Shown: positions 20,915 through 33,008, numbered from the stretch's first letter. The stretch is 64,000 nt of DNA from Chlorops oryzae (GCA_020466095.1 CM035807.1:50744752-50808751), one strand, 5' to 3'. Notes: a model not told the origin generated them from the letters alone. Numbers and translations: made by a program.

Positions 20915-23132
20915 TGTAAGGGACCTTTCCAGGCCGGGGTATTAACTCAGCCGAGTCACCAAGGACAGTTTCCTTACACTTATTTATTTGAAAGGAAACC
21001 CACAAAAGATTTTCAGTTTATAACAATTTCAATTTTATTCTTAATTAATAAAACTATATTTACAGGCAAACTGGTCGACTTCTTTAGGGTCTTTGACCAG
21101 GATGGATTCAATCGGGAGAGTACGAAATATTCCTACCTAATTTATTAATGTCTAACTAACTAACTACTACTAAATTATTTTACACGGGGCCTAGCTACTG
21201 ATCTGCGCGTAAAGAGCCTCTTTGCAATTAATTCGGTGCGTCAGCGAAACTAAACAGTGGTTTGACAGAGCGGAGCTCTATCCGTGAAATTCTTGAAATC
21301 GACTCAAGGAGGCTCGTGCAGAAGGTATTAAATGCGGTTATGCAACTGATCTAGTGTAAAAGCGGCAAAAGCGACCGTGCGTTGGTATATAGATCTTGGC
21401 TTGTACAACTGGTCTCGTGTAAACGCGACGAATCGACCGTGCGTGGGTATATAGATCTTGGCTTTAGAATTTTACTATGGTGTTTAAATCCCTGTGGCGA
21501 ACGAAAGTTGACCCCAATGGGTCCTCTGGGCACACGTGAGCTTCAACTGCACGTGGTAACTACTAGAATAACCTGAATCGCACGCAAGTTTCAACTGTGC
21601 GTGGAAACGGGTATGAGGTCCTGAATTGAATAGATATTTCCTCTGGGCACAAGTGAGTTTCAGCTGCACGTGGTAACTACTAGAATAACCTGAATCGCAC
21701 GCAAGTTTCAACAGTGCGTGGAAACGGGTATGAGGTCCTGAATTGAATAGATATTTCCTCTGGGCACACGTGAGTTTCAACTGCACGTGGTAACTACTAG
21801 AATAACCTGAATCGCACGCAAGTTTCAACTGTGCGTGGAAACGGGTATGAGGTCCTGAATTTAAAAGATCTTTCCTCTGGGCACACGTGAGTTTCAACTG
21901 CACGTGGTAACTACTAGAATAACCTGAATCGCACGCAAGTTTCAACTGTGCGTGGAAACGGGTATGAGGTCCTGAATTTAATAGATCTTTCCTCTGGGCA
22001 CTCGTGAGTTTCAACTGCACGTGGTAACTACTAGATTAACCTGAATCGCACGCAAGTTTCAACTGTGCGTGGAAACGGGTATGAGGTCCTGAATTGAATA
22101 GATATTTCCTCTGGGCACACGTGAGTTTCAACTGCACGTGGTAACTACTAGAATAACCTGAATCGCACGCAAGTTTCAACTGTGCGTGGAAACGGGTATG
22201 AGGTCCTGAATGGAATAGATCTTTCCTCTGGGCACACGTGAGTTTCAACTGCACGTGGTAACTACTAGAATAACCTGAATCGCACGCAAGTTTCAACTGT
22301 GCGTGGAAACGGGTATAAGGTCCTGAATTTAATCCGTAGAAAAACCTCGTTCCGCCACGAAAGTACGTGAAATAATTCTTGCAAATTTCTTTAAGTTATC
22401 TCACCACTCTGACTTGTTGCTGACGTCGTCTCTCCGTTCCTCTTCCTGTTTCGTTTGGTTGGCTTCCTTATTTCTCATTTCATTCCGTCTGGATGATTCG
22501 TGATGCTTGCTTGGGGTTCCTCGTCATGTTCCTCGCTATTCGTTTCCGTCTTGGTCCAAACGTTGGGATCGGTCCGATCGTTTCGGCTGCTCAGGAACAA
22601 GTGAAGTCGGTCGTGACTTCGAATTCTTAGCAGAGCGCTTCGCTTCCCTTTTCGATGTGCTGCCACTCTTGGTCTTCTGCATAGTGAGTTCAGCTGTTCG
22701 GCGTTAGTCACTCTTTACACGCAGTTACAAACATATTTCCCAAATTATGGGTTATGAAATACTTAAACCTAGGACTTTTAAATGGTGGCAATCATTCTTA
22801 ATACTATTCTAATTCGTACTCCTACTCATAACTGTTCCTTGTTTAGATGCTATCATATACAAAAGTCAATCTTACGTTTTCCTTAAATCTACCAAATTAT
22901 AATTTAAACCTACCATTCGATAACTTTTACCTACTTCTTATCGTTAGTGTTGTTCCTACTATATAAAAGGTTAAGGGAGAAATCTGATCGCGCCGTGACG
23001 TCATTTTAGCGTGTTCCTACCTACTAATATTTATTATAAGAGTGAATTAAAAAATATAAAGAGAAATTTATAATAAAAAAAGTAAACAATATCTACAGAT
23101 ATGATGGTCGGTGGATTTTGTGAGTCCTCACA
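20915..23132 (-). repeat. Gypsy LTR1 (3'-most in sense), 2,218 bp
   Basis: Sense start TGTGAGGACTCACA, itself a small palindrome; sense end GGTCCCTTACA. It holds two copies of the 62-bp repeat (21344-21467) and about seven of the 117-bp unit (21523-22333). Polyadenylation hexamers AATAAA (sense) lie at about 20983-20988. It shares variants AAACCTACC and TTATCTCACC with LTR6 only. A 1-bp loss breaks the 71-codon LTR ORF seen in other LTRs. Confidence 0.9.
22959..23003 (-). promoter_or_regulatory. Candidate LTR promoter: CRE palindrome and TATA-like box
   Basis: TGACGTCA, a perfect CREB/ATF site, lies at 22996-23003. About 26 bp downstream in sense is TTTTATATAG (22959-22970). The same box reads CTATATAAAAGG on the other strand, a better TATA consensus, so antisense transcription is also possible. 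The block recurs in every LTR (for example CRE at 52666-52673 in LTR6). Promoter activity is inferred only. Confidence 0.4.
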
Positions 23133-23146
23133 CCCCATCCCTTCTT
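23133..23146 (-). promoter_or_regulatory. Gypsy polypurine tract (int1)
   Basis: Sense reads GAAGGGATGGGG directly before the LTR start TGTGAGG, the expected site and composition of a plus-strand primer tract. The same tract precedes LTR2 to LTR5 at the corresponding positions. LTR6 instead abuts BEL DNA at its sense start. Confidence 0.65.
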
Positions 23147-23283
23147 ACGGAAACGTGAAAAACGACCGGCCTTGCTTGTTCATGGTCAGTTTCCAGCGGT
23201 TACCCTGGCTGGTCCTCATCATCCGCATCTTTCTCCCGATTTTCATGGAACGCCTTCAAATCGCTTAAATGTGCTCTTCGGAG

Positions 23284-26200
23284 TCATCGGGTCCCCTTCA
23301 CCGCGTATTCGATGATGACGGGTGAAACGAATTTCTTGACGACATGAGGCCCCTCATATTTTGGAGCCAATTTGGCAGCAAAGCTCTCTGCCGCGTTGGA
23401 CAGCGGGTGTGTCCCTACCAGTACTCGTTCGCCTACTTTGGGCTTCCATGGACGCCGTCGAAGATTATAGTGCCTCGCCTGCTCTTGACTGGCCATGGCC
23501 AGTTGATTCTTGACCCAAACAAACGTCTCCTGAAGATGGCTAGCTCGCTCGTTCGGGGAAATCTTGAGGTGTCCCGTTCCCGGGGTGATTTCGTCATATA
23601 GAGTTCCGGGTAGTCGCAACTCCCGTCCTTGCACGATGAATGCGGGGGTAAACCCTGTAGAGGTAGCGACGCTACTATTCAGCGCGAGGGACAGATCTGG
23701 CAGTTTGTCGTCCCAATCTCGTTGATTTCCTTCGGTGAACTGTGCCACCATTGTTTTCAGAGTACGATTAACCCTCTCGGTTGGGTTTTCCTGTGGCGTG
23801 TAGGGAGCAGTCATACGGTGTTCCACGCCCCACTCCTTCAGCAATTCCTTGAATCCTCGACTGGTGAATTGAGTCCCGTTGTCTGTGAGGATCATCTTGG
23901 GGACCCCAAACCTACTTAAGATCCGTTCTCGTATGGCCTTGGTGGTAGCGTCAGTAGTAGCCCGTCTCATGGGGGCCACTTCCGTCCATTTGGAGAACTT
24001 ATCGACCATGACCAACATTACGGTGTTCCCTTTTTTAGAACGTGGCAGAGGTCCAACAAAATCTAAGCTGACGACTTCCCAGGGACCTTCAGGTAATAAG
24101 GTCAGCATTTTCCCTGCTGGTTGTTGCTGACTAACTTTGAAGCGCTGGCAGCTTCCGCAATTTTGTACATAGGACCGCACGTCTCTGTACATTCCTGGCC
24201 AATAGTAGTTTGGCAAATCCGTGCGATGGTTTTGCGAATTCCGAGATGGCCTGCTGTGGTCGTATCATGATTTTCCTTTAACACGCGTTCTCTTTCCGGC
24301 TTGGGTGCACACAATTTCCAGGTAAAAGAGTCAGCGGCATCAGTAGTCGGTAAATGCCGGTATATGTGATCGTTCATCAGGGTATAATCCGGATACTTCT
24401 CGGATTCTTTCTGTATTCGGTCCCGCAAGCTCTTCGTCCAGAGGCAGTCCACTGACTGGTCCGCTATTGAGAGACCTAGAGTTTCTAGAGGATTACGAGA
24501 AAGAGTGTCGGCAACGACATTAAGTTTTCCCTTCCTGTATTGGACGTCGAACTGGAACTGCTGCAGTTCCAATGCCCACCTAGCTATACGACCTGACGGG
24601 CTCTCAATTGAGTTCAGCCATTTTAAGGAGAGGTGATCAGTGATGATCGTGAAACGATAGCTCTCCAAATATGGCCTCATTTTCCGGACGGCCCAAACTA
24701 TAGCCAGACATTCCTTTTCTTTCGGGGAGTAATTTTTCTCGGCGGGATTCAGACTCCTACTGGCATACGCAATAACACGTTCCGCCCCGTCGACGGTCTG
24801 TGTTAACACCGCCCCTAATCCGAAATCACTAGCGTCTGTCTGTAACACGAAACGCTCCTCAAAATTTGGACACGTAAGGATTGGAGCCTGTGTCAAACAA
24901 TCCTTTAATGCCTCAAATGCTTGATTTTGTTCCGCACCCCAATTCCACCGTTTCCTTTTCTTGAGAAGTGTCGTCAGCGGTTGCACAAGAGTAGAGAAAC
25001 TGGGTACGAACCTCCGGTACCACGATGCGACCCCTATAATACGCCTAACATCGCGGATATTATGTGGCACGCTTAGAGCCTTTATGGCAGCCACCTTGTC
25101 AGGATCCGTGTGTATCCCTTTGTCACTCACTACATGTCCGAGGTACTTCAGTTCTTGTTTGAAAAACGCACATTTTTCGACGTTGAGTCGCAGATTGGCT
25201 TCACGAAGCCGACGGAATACTTCTTGGAGATTTCGTCGGTGGTCTTCCAAGTTTTTTCCGATGACGATGATATCGTCGAGGTAAGCAAAAGCGTAAGAGT
25301 CGAGCTCGGGTCCGATGACGGTATCTAGAGCTCGCTGAAAGGTTGCCGGGGCTGAATGTAAGCCAAATGGCATGACGCGCCATTGGAACAACCCACGGCC
25401 AGGCAAGGTAAACGCCGTGTATGGTTTACTAGATTCAGCCATTGGGACCTGCCAATAACCGTTTTTGAGGTCAAGCGTTGATATATACTTTGCATCTCTC
25501 AATCGATCAAGGATGTGCTGTATCCGTGGTAATGGATACGCGTCTGGGACAGAGTTGGCATTGATTTTCCGAAAGTCGATGCACAGCCTCCAAGTGTCAG
25601 TTTTCTTTTTCACCAGCACGATGGGTGAACTGTAAGGGCTTCGGGATGGTTCGATGCAACCCTTTTCTAATAGTTGGTCAACTTCCTCATCGATAATTTT
25701 TTGTTTCATCGGGTTATACGTAAAGTATCGCTGTTTGATCGGAATATCGCTCTTCATCTGTATGCGGTGAGTGGCTATTTGCGTCACTCCCGCGAGCCCT
25801 TCAAACAGCTTTAATTCTGAAGCAAGAAAATCCTGAATATCTTCCGTACTCTTTGGCTTGATTTCGGTAATGGCACCATGTCGCTGCCGTTTCTCGGACG
25901 GACCTCCACTGGAAGAAATTTTGATTCTCTGGGTTCCTATTATCATTTCGGCATTTACTGTGGCCAGAAAGTCCATACCGAGTATGAAGTCATCCATGGC
26001 CTCTGGCATCACGAGAACTTGGACTCGTGCTCTGGTTTGCCCCAACTGAATTTCTACCAGAAGGGTCTCGTTTACTATAGACGGGGACCTATCTGCTAAA
26101 TGTACTGTCACCGATGTTTTTTGTGAATTCTCAGGGGTTCACAGCCGCTCGGCAACGTGCGCTTTCATGAAACTACGAGTGGCCCCTGTATCTATGGTAG

Positions 26201-26354
26201 CTCGCATCGCCTGGCCCTCAACTTCTATTTGAGCGTCAATGCGCCTACCATCTGAGGACAAGAGATTTACTTTTTGGGTGGGGCGGCTTGGGGTCGATCG
26301 CTGGAGGTCGCCCCTCTGGCCTGGCGATCGTTTCCGTTTCCCGTGCGGCAACAT
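23284..26354 (-). pseudogene. Gypsy pro-pol, int1: protease, RT, RNase H, integrase
   Basis: The protease frame overlaps the gag end and has the active site ATIDTGATRSF. TGA at 26139-26141 then stops it, and the same frame continues from 26138 through DDFILGMDF, RT (LCIDFRKIN, ISTLDLKNGYWQ, FAYLDDIIVIG), RNase H (LQTDASDFGLG, ITDHLSLKWL) and the start of integrase. A 1-bp deletion near 24206 shifts the frame; the rest of integrase is open as 24216-23284 and holds the HHCC cysteines, catalytic D (VVSLDFVGPLP), D (ILTDNGTQF), E (PQENPTERVNR) and a GPY/F-type end (KYEGPHVVKKF). All catalytic residues are visible, but the ORF is broken twice. Confidence 0.9.
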
Positions 26355-27574
26355 TCGTAGGTTCTTTTACCTTCCTTGCCGCAATCCCAGCAGTACAATC
26401 GCTGCGGGTTTTTGCAAGTTTTTGCCCAGTGGCCTGTTTGCCCACAGCCGCGGCAAGTGGCTGGTATACGGACAGACTCGGAGGTAGCACTCTCAGCTTG
26501 GGCTAGAGTAGCTTGATGTGGTGTCCCCTCGGGATCAGGAAAAGTGCTCTCGACTGGAGCGAAAGTGACTCGTTTTCTTGAGAATGTGGGAGAGCGAACT
26601 CGGGACGGCGGCTCCTGAGCCCCGTCGCCCTGGATTCTCTCCCATTCGTTGGCATGGAAGATCAGATCCGCTACCGAAAAGATTTCGTGCCTCTTGACAT
26701 ACAGCTGGAAGCCTACGAGACTGTTTTCATACAGCAAATCCAACTTCTCGCATTCTGTCCACGTGGTGAACTTCATGAGGTGTCGCAATGAAATTGCGAA
26801 ATCGGAGAATGGCTCGGAATAGGCTTGTTTTCTATTTTTAATGCGTTCCTCCAACCGTTTGGAGAATCGGGGTGGCAGAAAAATTGTGAAAAGTTCGTCT
26901 TTAAATTCCTTCCAGCCTTCAAACTTTCTACTGCTTCTAAACCGCATCAGGGCCTTTCCACTCAAGAGTTCTGGGAGTGCTTTGACGAGGACATCTGTTG
27001 GGAAGCCATAGGCTTCAGCCAATTCCTCGACCCTTTCGATGAATTCCAACGGTTCACTGTTTCCGTCGAACTTCACCGCCCATTTCCTGACCTGGTCTGT
27101 GACCGATGCGTGGCTAGTTATCCGCGGAGTAGCGACTGGAGTAAACGATAACGTTCTGGGGTCATGATTTGGAATTTCTGGCGGAATAGGGTTGTCTGCG
27201 GTGACCACGATCGGAGGCACAGGAGAACTGCCACGAGCATGTTTGCTCTGAAGATTTTGTAGCTTTCTCATTGTGTCTTCGTCGTGCTCGCTGTCATTTA
27301 TATAAGTGGAAAATCTCTGTCTCAATTGATCAACCGTCCCCGCGTTATCTAGTCCAAATTCCTCTAAATATGACGCGAGATCCTCTTTCCTAACTTTATA
27401 TATCCACCCTATCCGTAGTTTGCTTTTCGCGGCGGTTTTATCGGCACTAGATTTGCTAGCTCTATCAGCGGTGGGCACAAACAAATTTGACACCTCTGAT
27501 ATCACTTCCTTTCTTGAATCATCCTTGCCAGTTTCCTGATTTTGATCTTTTGTGGGTCCCTGCTCGGGCGCCAT
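26267..27574 (-). CDS. Gypsy gag, int1 (435 aa, intact)
   Basis: Structural capsid/nucleocapsid protein. The start codon abuts the LTR end, and the primer-binding site is read as the first codons (MAPEQGP). Residues 150-310 form a retrotransposon gag-capsid region (VRKWAVKFDGNSEPLEFIER...FLPPRFSKRLEERIKNRKQ). Two zinc knuckles follow: CRGCGQTGHWAKTC (about 374-387) and CWDCGKEGKRTYEC (about 395-408), the latter with Lys where His is expected. The protease ORF overlaps the end in a -1 frame; the run CCCAAAAAG just before the stop (26270-26278) is a plausible slip site. Confidence 0.88.
   Translation of the reverse strand: MAPEQGPTKDQNQETGKDDSRKEVISEVSNLFVPTADRASKSSADKTAAKSKLRIGWIYKVRKEDLASYLEEFGLDNAGTVDQLRQRFSTYINDSEHDEDTMRKLQNLQSKHARGSSPVPPIVVTADNPIPPEIPNHDPRTLSFTPVATPRITSHASVTDQVRKWAVKFDGNSEPLEFIERVEELAEAYGFPTDVLVKALPELLSGKALMRFRSSRKFEGWKEFKDELFTIFLPPRFSKRLEERIKNRKQAYSEPFSDFAISLRHLMKFTTWTECEKLDLLYENSLVGFQLYVKRHEIFSVADLIFHANEWERIQGDGAQEPPSRVRSPTFSRKRVTFAPVESTFPDPEGTPHQATLAQAESATSESVRIPATCRGCGQTGHWAKTCKNPQRLYCWDCGKEGKRTYECCRTGNGNDRQARGATSSDRPQAAPPKK
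27556..27573 (-). promoter_or_regulatory. Gypsy primer-binding site, tRNA-Lys type (int1)
   Basis: Sense TGGCGCCCGAGCAGGGAC starts one base after the LTR end. It is nearly the classic tRNA-Lys primer site. Its first T and G are the second and third bases of the gag ATG, so the site is translated. Int3 has the same site at 40498-40515. Int2 keeps only about the first 11 bases because an 18-bp deletion follows. Confidence 0.8.
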
Positions 27575-29826
27575 TGTAAGGGACCTTTCCAGGCCGGGGT
27601 ATTAACTCAGCCGAGTCACCAAGGACAGTTTCCTTACACTTATTTATTTGAAAGGAAACCCACAAAAGATTTTCAGTTTATAACAATTTCAATTTTATTC
27701 TTAATTAATAAAACTATATTTACAGGCAAACTGGTCGACTTCTTTAGGGTCTTTGACCAGGATGGATTCAATCGGGAGAGTACGAAATATTCCTACCTAA
27801 TTTATTGATGTCTAACTAACTAACTACTACTAAATTATTTTACACGGGGCCTAGCTACTGATCTGCGCGAAAAGAGCCTCTTTGCAATTAGTTCGGTGCG
27901 TCAGCGAAACTGAACAGTGGTTTGACAGAGCGCAGCTCTATCCGTGAAATTCTTGAAATCGACTCAAGGAGGCTCGTGCGGAGGGTTTTAAATGCGGTTA
28001 TGCAACTGATCTAGTGTAAAAGCGGCAAAAGCGACCGTGCGTCGGTATATAAATCTTGGCTTGTATAACTGGTCTCGTGTAAACGCGGCGAATCGACCGT
28101 GCGTCAGTAGGTAAATCTTGGCTTGTACAACTGGTCTCGTGTAAACGCGACGAATCGACCGTGCGTTGGTATATAGTCTCGGCTTGTACAACTGGTCTCG
28201 TGTAAACGCGACGAATCGACCGTGCGTGGGTATATAGATCTTGGCTTTAGAATTTTACTATGGTGTTTAAATCCCTGTGGCGAACGAAAGTTGACCCCAA
28301 TGGGTCCTCTGGGCACACGTGAGCTTCAACTGCACGTGGTAACTACTAGAATAACCTGAATCGCACGCAAGTTTCAACTGTGCGTGGAAACGGGTATGAG
28401 GTCCTGAATTGAATAGATATTTCCTCTGGGCACACGTGAGTTTCAACTGCACGTGGTAACTACTAGAATAACCTGAATCGCACGCAAGTTTCAACTGTGC
28501 GTGGAAACGGGTATGAGGTCCTGAATTGAATAGATATCTCCTCTGGGCACACGTGAGTTTCAACTGCACGTGGTAACTACTAGAATAACCTGAATCGCAC
28601 GCAAGTTTCAACTGTGCGTGGAAACGGGTATGAGGTCCTGAATTTAATAGATCTTTCCTCTGGGCACTCGTGAGTTTCAACTGCACGTGGTAACTACTAG
28701 ATTAACCTGAATCGCACGCAAGTTTCAACTGTGCGTGCGTGGAAACGGGTATGAGGTCCTGAATTGAATAGATATTTCCTCTGGGCACACGTGAGTTTCA
28801 ACTGCACGTGGTAACTACTAGAATAACCTGAATCGCACGCAAGTTTCAACTGTGCGTGGAAACGGGTATGAGGTCCTGAATGGAATAGATCTTTCCTCTG
28901 GGCACACGTGAGTTTCAACTGCACGTGGTACTACTAGAATAACCTGAATCGCACGCAAGTTTCAACTGTGCGTGGAAACGGGTATAAGGTCCTGAATTTA
29001 ATCCGTAGAAAAACCTCGTTCCGCACGAAAGTACGTGAAATAATTCTTGCAAATTTCTTTAAGTTATCTAACCACTTGACTTTTTGCTGACGTCGTCTCT
29101 CCGTTCCTCTTCCTGTTTCGTTTGGTTGGCTTCCTTATTTCTCGTTTCTGTCCGTCTGGATGATTCGTGATGCTTGCTTGGGGTTCCTCGTCGTGTTCCT
29201 CGCTACTCGTTTCCGTCTTGGTTCCAAACGTTGGGATCGGTCCGATCGTTTCGGCTGATCAGGAACAAGTGAAGTCGGTCGTGACTTCGAATTCTTAGCA
29301 GAGCGCTTCGCTTCCCTTTTCGATGTGCTGCCACTCTTGGTCTTCTGCATAGTGAGTTCAGCTGTTCGGCGTTAGTCACTCTTTACACGCAGTTACAAAC
29401 TATTTCCCAACATGGGTTTATCTTAAACCTAGGACTTAAAGTGGTCAGAAATTACTTAAAACCTAATTATTTTCAATGGTGGCAATCATTCTTAATACTA
29501 TTCTAATTCGTACTCCTACTCATAACTGTTCCTTGTTTAGATGCTATCATATACAAAAGTCAATCTTACGTTTTCCTTAAATCTACCAAATTATAATTTA
29601 AACCGACCATTCGATAACTTTTACCTACTTCTTATCGTTAGTGTTGTTCCTACTATATAAAAGGTTAAGGGGGAAATCTGATCGCGCCGTGACGTCATTT
29701 TAGCGTGTTCCTACCTACTAATATTTATTATAAGAGTGAATTAAAAAATATAAAGAGAAATTTATAATAAAAAAAGTAAACAATATCTACAGATATGATG
29801 GTCGGTGGATTTTGTGAGTCTTCACA
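27575..29826 (-). repeat. Gypsy LTR2, 2,252 bp
   Basis: Contains four 62-bp repeats (28004-28250) and about six 117-bp units (28306-29002). It carries the interior-LTR variants AAACCGACC and TTATCTAACC, plus type-specific changes: GTGCGTGCGTGG near 28733, an extra block around 29425-29470, and GAGTCTTCACA at the sense start. LTR5 shares the same set. Confidence 0.9.
28004..28250 (-). repeat. 62-bp tandem repeat, four copies (LTR2)
   Basis: Period 62 bp with core CGTGTAAACGCGACGAATCG and GGTATATAGATCTTGG. Copy number is four in LTR2, LTR3 (34640-34886), LTR4 (40946-41192) and LTR5 (44344-44590), but two in LTR1. It lies between the 117-bp array and the sense end of the LTR. The function is unknown. 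Confidence 0.85.
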
Positions 29827-29927
29827 CCCCATCCCTTCTTACGGAAACGTGAAAAAACGACCGCCGACGGTCAGTTTCCAGCGGTTACCCTGGCTGGTCC
29901 TCATCATCCGCATCTTTCTCCCGATTT

Positions 29928-32900
29928 TCATGGAACGCCTTCAAATCGCTTAAATGTGCTCTTCGGAGTCATCGGGTCCCCTTCACCGCGTATTCGATGA
30001 TGACGGTGTGAAACGAATTTCTTGACGACATGAGGCCCCTCATATTTTGGAGCCAATTTGGCAGCAAAGCTCTCTGCCGCGTTGGACAGCGGGTGTGTCC
30101 TTACCAGTACTCGTTCGCCTACTTTGGGCTTCCATGGACGCCGTCGAAGATTATAGTGCCTCGCCTGCTCTTGACTGGCCATGGCCAGTTGATTCTTGAC
30201 CCAAACAAACGTCTCCTGAAGATGGCTAGCTCGCTCGTTCGGGGAAATCTTGAGGTGTCCCGTTCCCGGGGTGATTTCGTCATATAGAGTTCCGGGTAGT
30301 CGCAACTCCCGTCCTTGCACGATGAATGCGGGGGTAAACCCTGTAGAGGTAGCGACGCTACTATTCAGCGCGAGGGACAGCTCTGGCAGTTTTTCGTCCC
30401 AATCTCGTTGATTTCCTTCGGTGAAATGTGCCACCATTGTTTTCAGAGTACGATTAACCCTCTCGGTTGGGTTTTCCTGTGGCGTGTAGGGGGCAGTCAT
30501 ACGGTGTTCCACGCCCCACTCCTTCAGCAATTCCTTGAATCCTCGACTGGTGAATTGAGTCCCGTTGTCTGTGAGGATCATCTTGGGGACCCCAAACCTA
30601 CTTAAGATCCGTTCTCGTATGGCCTTGGTGGTAGCGTCAGTAGTAGCCCGTCTCATGGGGGCCACTTCCGTCCATTTGGAGAACTTATCGACCATGACCA
30701 ACATTACGGTGTTCCCTTTTTTAGAACGTGGCAGAGGTCCAACAAAATCTAAGCTGACGACTTCCCAGGGACCTTCAGGTAATAAGGTCAGCATTTTCCC
30801 TGCTGGTTGTTGCTGACTAACTTTGAAGCGCTGGCAGCTTCCGCAATTTTGTACATAGGACCGCACGTCTCTGTACATTCCTGGCCAATAGTAGCTTTGG
30901 CAAATCCGTGCGATGGTTTTGCGAATTCCGAGATGGCCTGCTGTGGTCGTATCATGATTTTCCTTTAACACGCGTTCTCTTTCCGGCTTGGGTGCACACA
31001 ATTTCCAGGTAAAAGAGTCAGCGGCATCAGTAGTCGGTAAATGCCGGTATATGTGATCGTTCATCAGGGTATAATCCGGATACTTCTCGGATTCTTTCTG
31101 TATTCGGTCCCGCAAGCTTGAGAGACCTAGAGTTTCTAGAGGATTACGAGAAAGAGTGTCGGCAACGACATTAAGTTTTCCCTTCCTGTATTGGACGTCG
31201 AACTGGAACTGCTGCAGTTCCAATGCCCACCTAGCTATACGACCTGACGGGCTCTCAATTGAGTTCAGCCATTTTAAGGAGAGGTGATCAGTGATGATCG
31301 TGAAACGATAGCTTTCCAAATATGGCCTCATTTTCCGGACGGCCCAAACTATAGCCAGACATTCCTTTTCTTTCGGGGAGTAATTTTTCTCGGCGGGATT
31401 CAGACTCCTACTGGCATACGCAATAACACGTTCCGCCCCGTCGACGGTCTGTGTTAACACCGTCCCTAATCCGAAATCACTAGCGTCTGTCTGTAACACG
31501 AAACGCTCCTCAAAATTTGGACACGTAAGGATTGGAGCCTGTGTCAAACAATCCTTTAATGCCTCAAATGCTTGATTTTGTTCCGCACCCCAATTCCACC
31601 GTTTCCCTTTCTTGAGAAGTGTCGTCAGCGGTTGCACAAGAGTAGAGAAACTGGGTACGAACCTCCGGTACCACGATGCGACCCCTAGAATACGCCTAAC
31701 ATCGCGGATATTATGTGGCACGCTTAGAGCCTTTATGGCAGCCACCTTGTCAGGATCCGTGTGTATCCCTTTGTCACTCACTACATGTCCGAGGTACTTC
31801 AGTTCTTGTTTGAAAAACGCACATTTTTCGACGTTGAGTCGCAGATTGGCTTCACGAAGCCGACGGAATACTTCTTGGAGATTTCCTCGGTGGTCTTCCA
31901 AGTTTTTTCCGATGACGATGATATCGTCGAGGTAAGCAAAAGCGTAAGAGTCGAGCTCGGGTCCGATGACGGTATCTAGAGCTCGCTGAAAGGTTGCCGG
32001 GGCTGAATGTAAGCCAAATGGCATGACGCGCCATTGGAACAATCCACGGCCAGGCAAGGTAAACGCCGTGTATGGTTTACTAGATTCAGCCATTGGGACC
32101 TGCCAATAACCGTTTTTGAGGTCAAGCGTTGATATATACTTTGCATCTCTCAATCGATCAAGGATGTGCTGTATCCGTGGTAATGGATACGCGTCTGGGA
32201 CAGAGTTGGCATTGATTTTCCGAAAGTCGATGCACAGCCTCCAAGTGTCAGTTTTCTTTTTCACCAGCAGATGGATGGGTGAACTGTAAGGGCTTCGGGA
32301 TGGTTCGATGCAACCCTTTTCTAATAGTTGGTCAACTTCCTCATCGATAATTTTTTGTTTCATCGGGTTATACGTAAAGTATCGCTGTTTGATCGGAATA
32401 TCGCTCTTCATCTGTATGCGGTGAGTGGCTATTTGCGTCACTCCCGCGAGCCCTTCAAACAGCTTTAATTCTGAAGCAAGAAAATCCTCAATATCTTCCG
32501 TACTCTTTGGCTTGATTTCGGTAATGGCACCATGTCGCTGCCGTTTCTCGGACGGACCTCCACTGGAAGAAATTTTGATTCTCTGGGTTCATATTATCAT
32601 TTCGGCATTTACTGTGGCCAGAAAGTCCATACCGAGTATGAAGTCATCCATGGCCTCTGGCATCACGAGAACTTGGACTCGTGCTCTGGTTTGCCCCAAA
32701 TGAATTTCTACCAGAAGGGTCTCGTTTACTATAGACGGGGACCTATCTGCTAAATGTACTGTCACCGATGTTTTTTGTGAATTCTCAGGGGTTCACAGCC
32801 GCTCGGCAACGTGCGCTTTCATGAAACTACGAGTGGCCCCTGTATCTATGGTAGCTCGCATCGCCTGGCCCTCAACTTCTATTTGAGCGTCAATGCGCCT

Positions 32901-33008
32901 ACCATCTGAGGACAAGAGATTTACTTTTTGGGTGGGGCGACTTGGGGTCGAACGCTGGAGGTCGCCCCTCTGGCCTGGCGATCGTTTCCGTTTCCCGTGC
33001 GGCAACAT
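29928..33008 (-). pseudogene. Gypsy pro-pol, int2 (long open RT-integrase segment)
   Basis: From about 32441 to 29928 the frame is open for 837 codons through RT, RNase H and complete integrase, with YLDD and all integrase acidic residues, so the 1-bp deletion of int1 and int3 is absent. The protease part still has the shared TGA at 32793-32795, and a second TGA at 32589-32591 lies between protease and RT. The C-terminus differs from int1 through a small indel near 30006. A short block is missing near 31119 compared with int1. The nonsense codons upstream of RT should prevent a Gag-Pol product. Confidence 0.9.

Noticed and set aside
21344..22333. Possible CRISPR array in the regular repeats
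   Set aside because: Units are contiguous 62-bp and 117-bp tandem repeats without unique spacers, in a eukaryotic LTR, with no cas genes.
23344..25328. Plus-strand ORFs of 70-110 codons repeated in each Gypsy unit (for example 23344-23601, 24961-25284)
   Set aside because: They are antisense shadows of the pol gene, repeat only because the units repeat, and show no domain.
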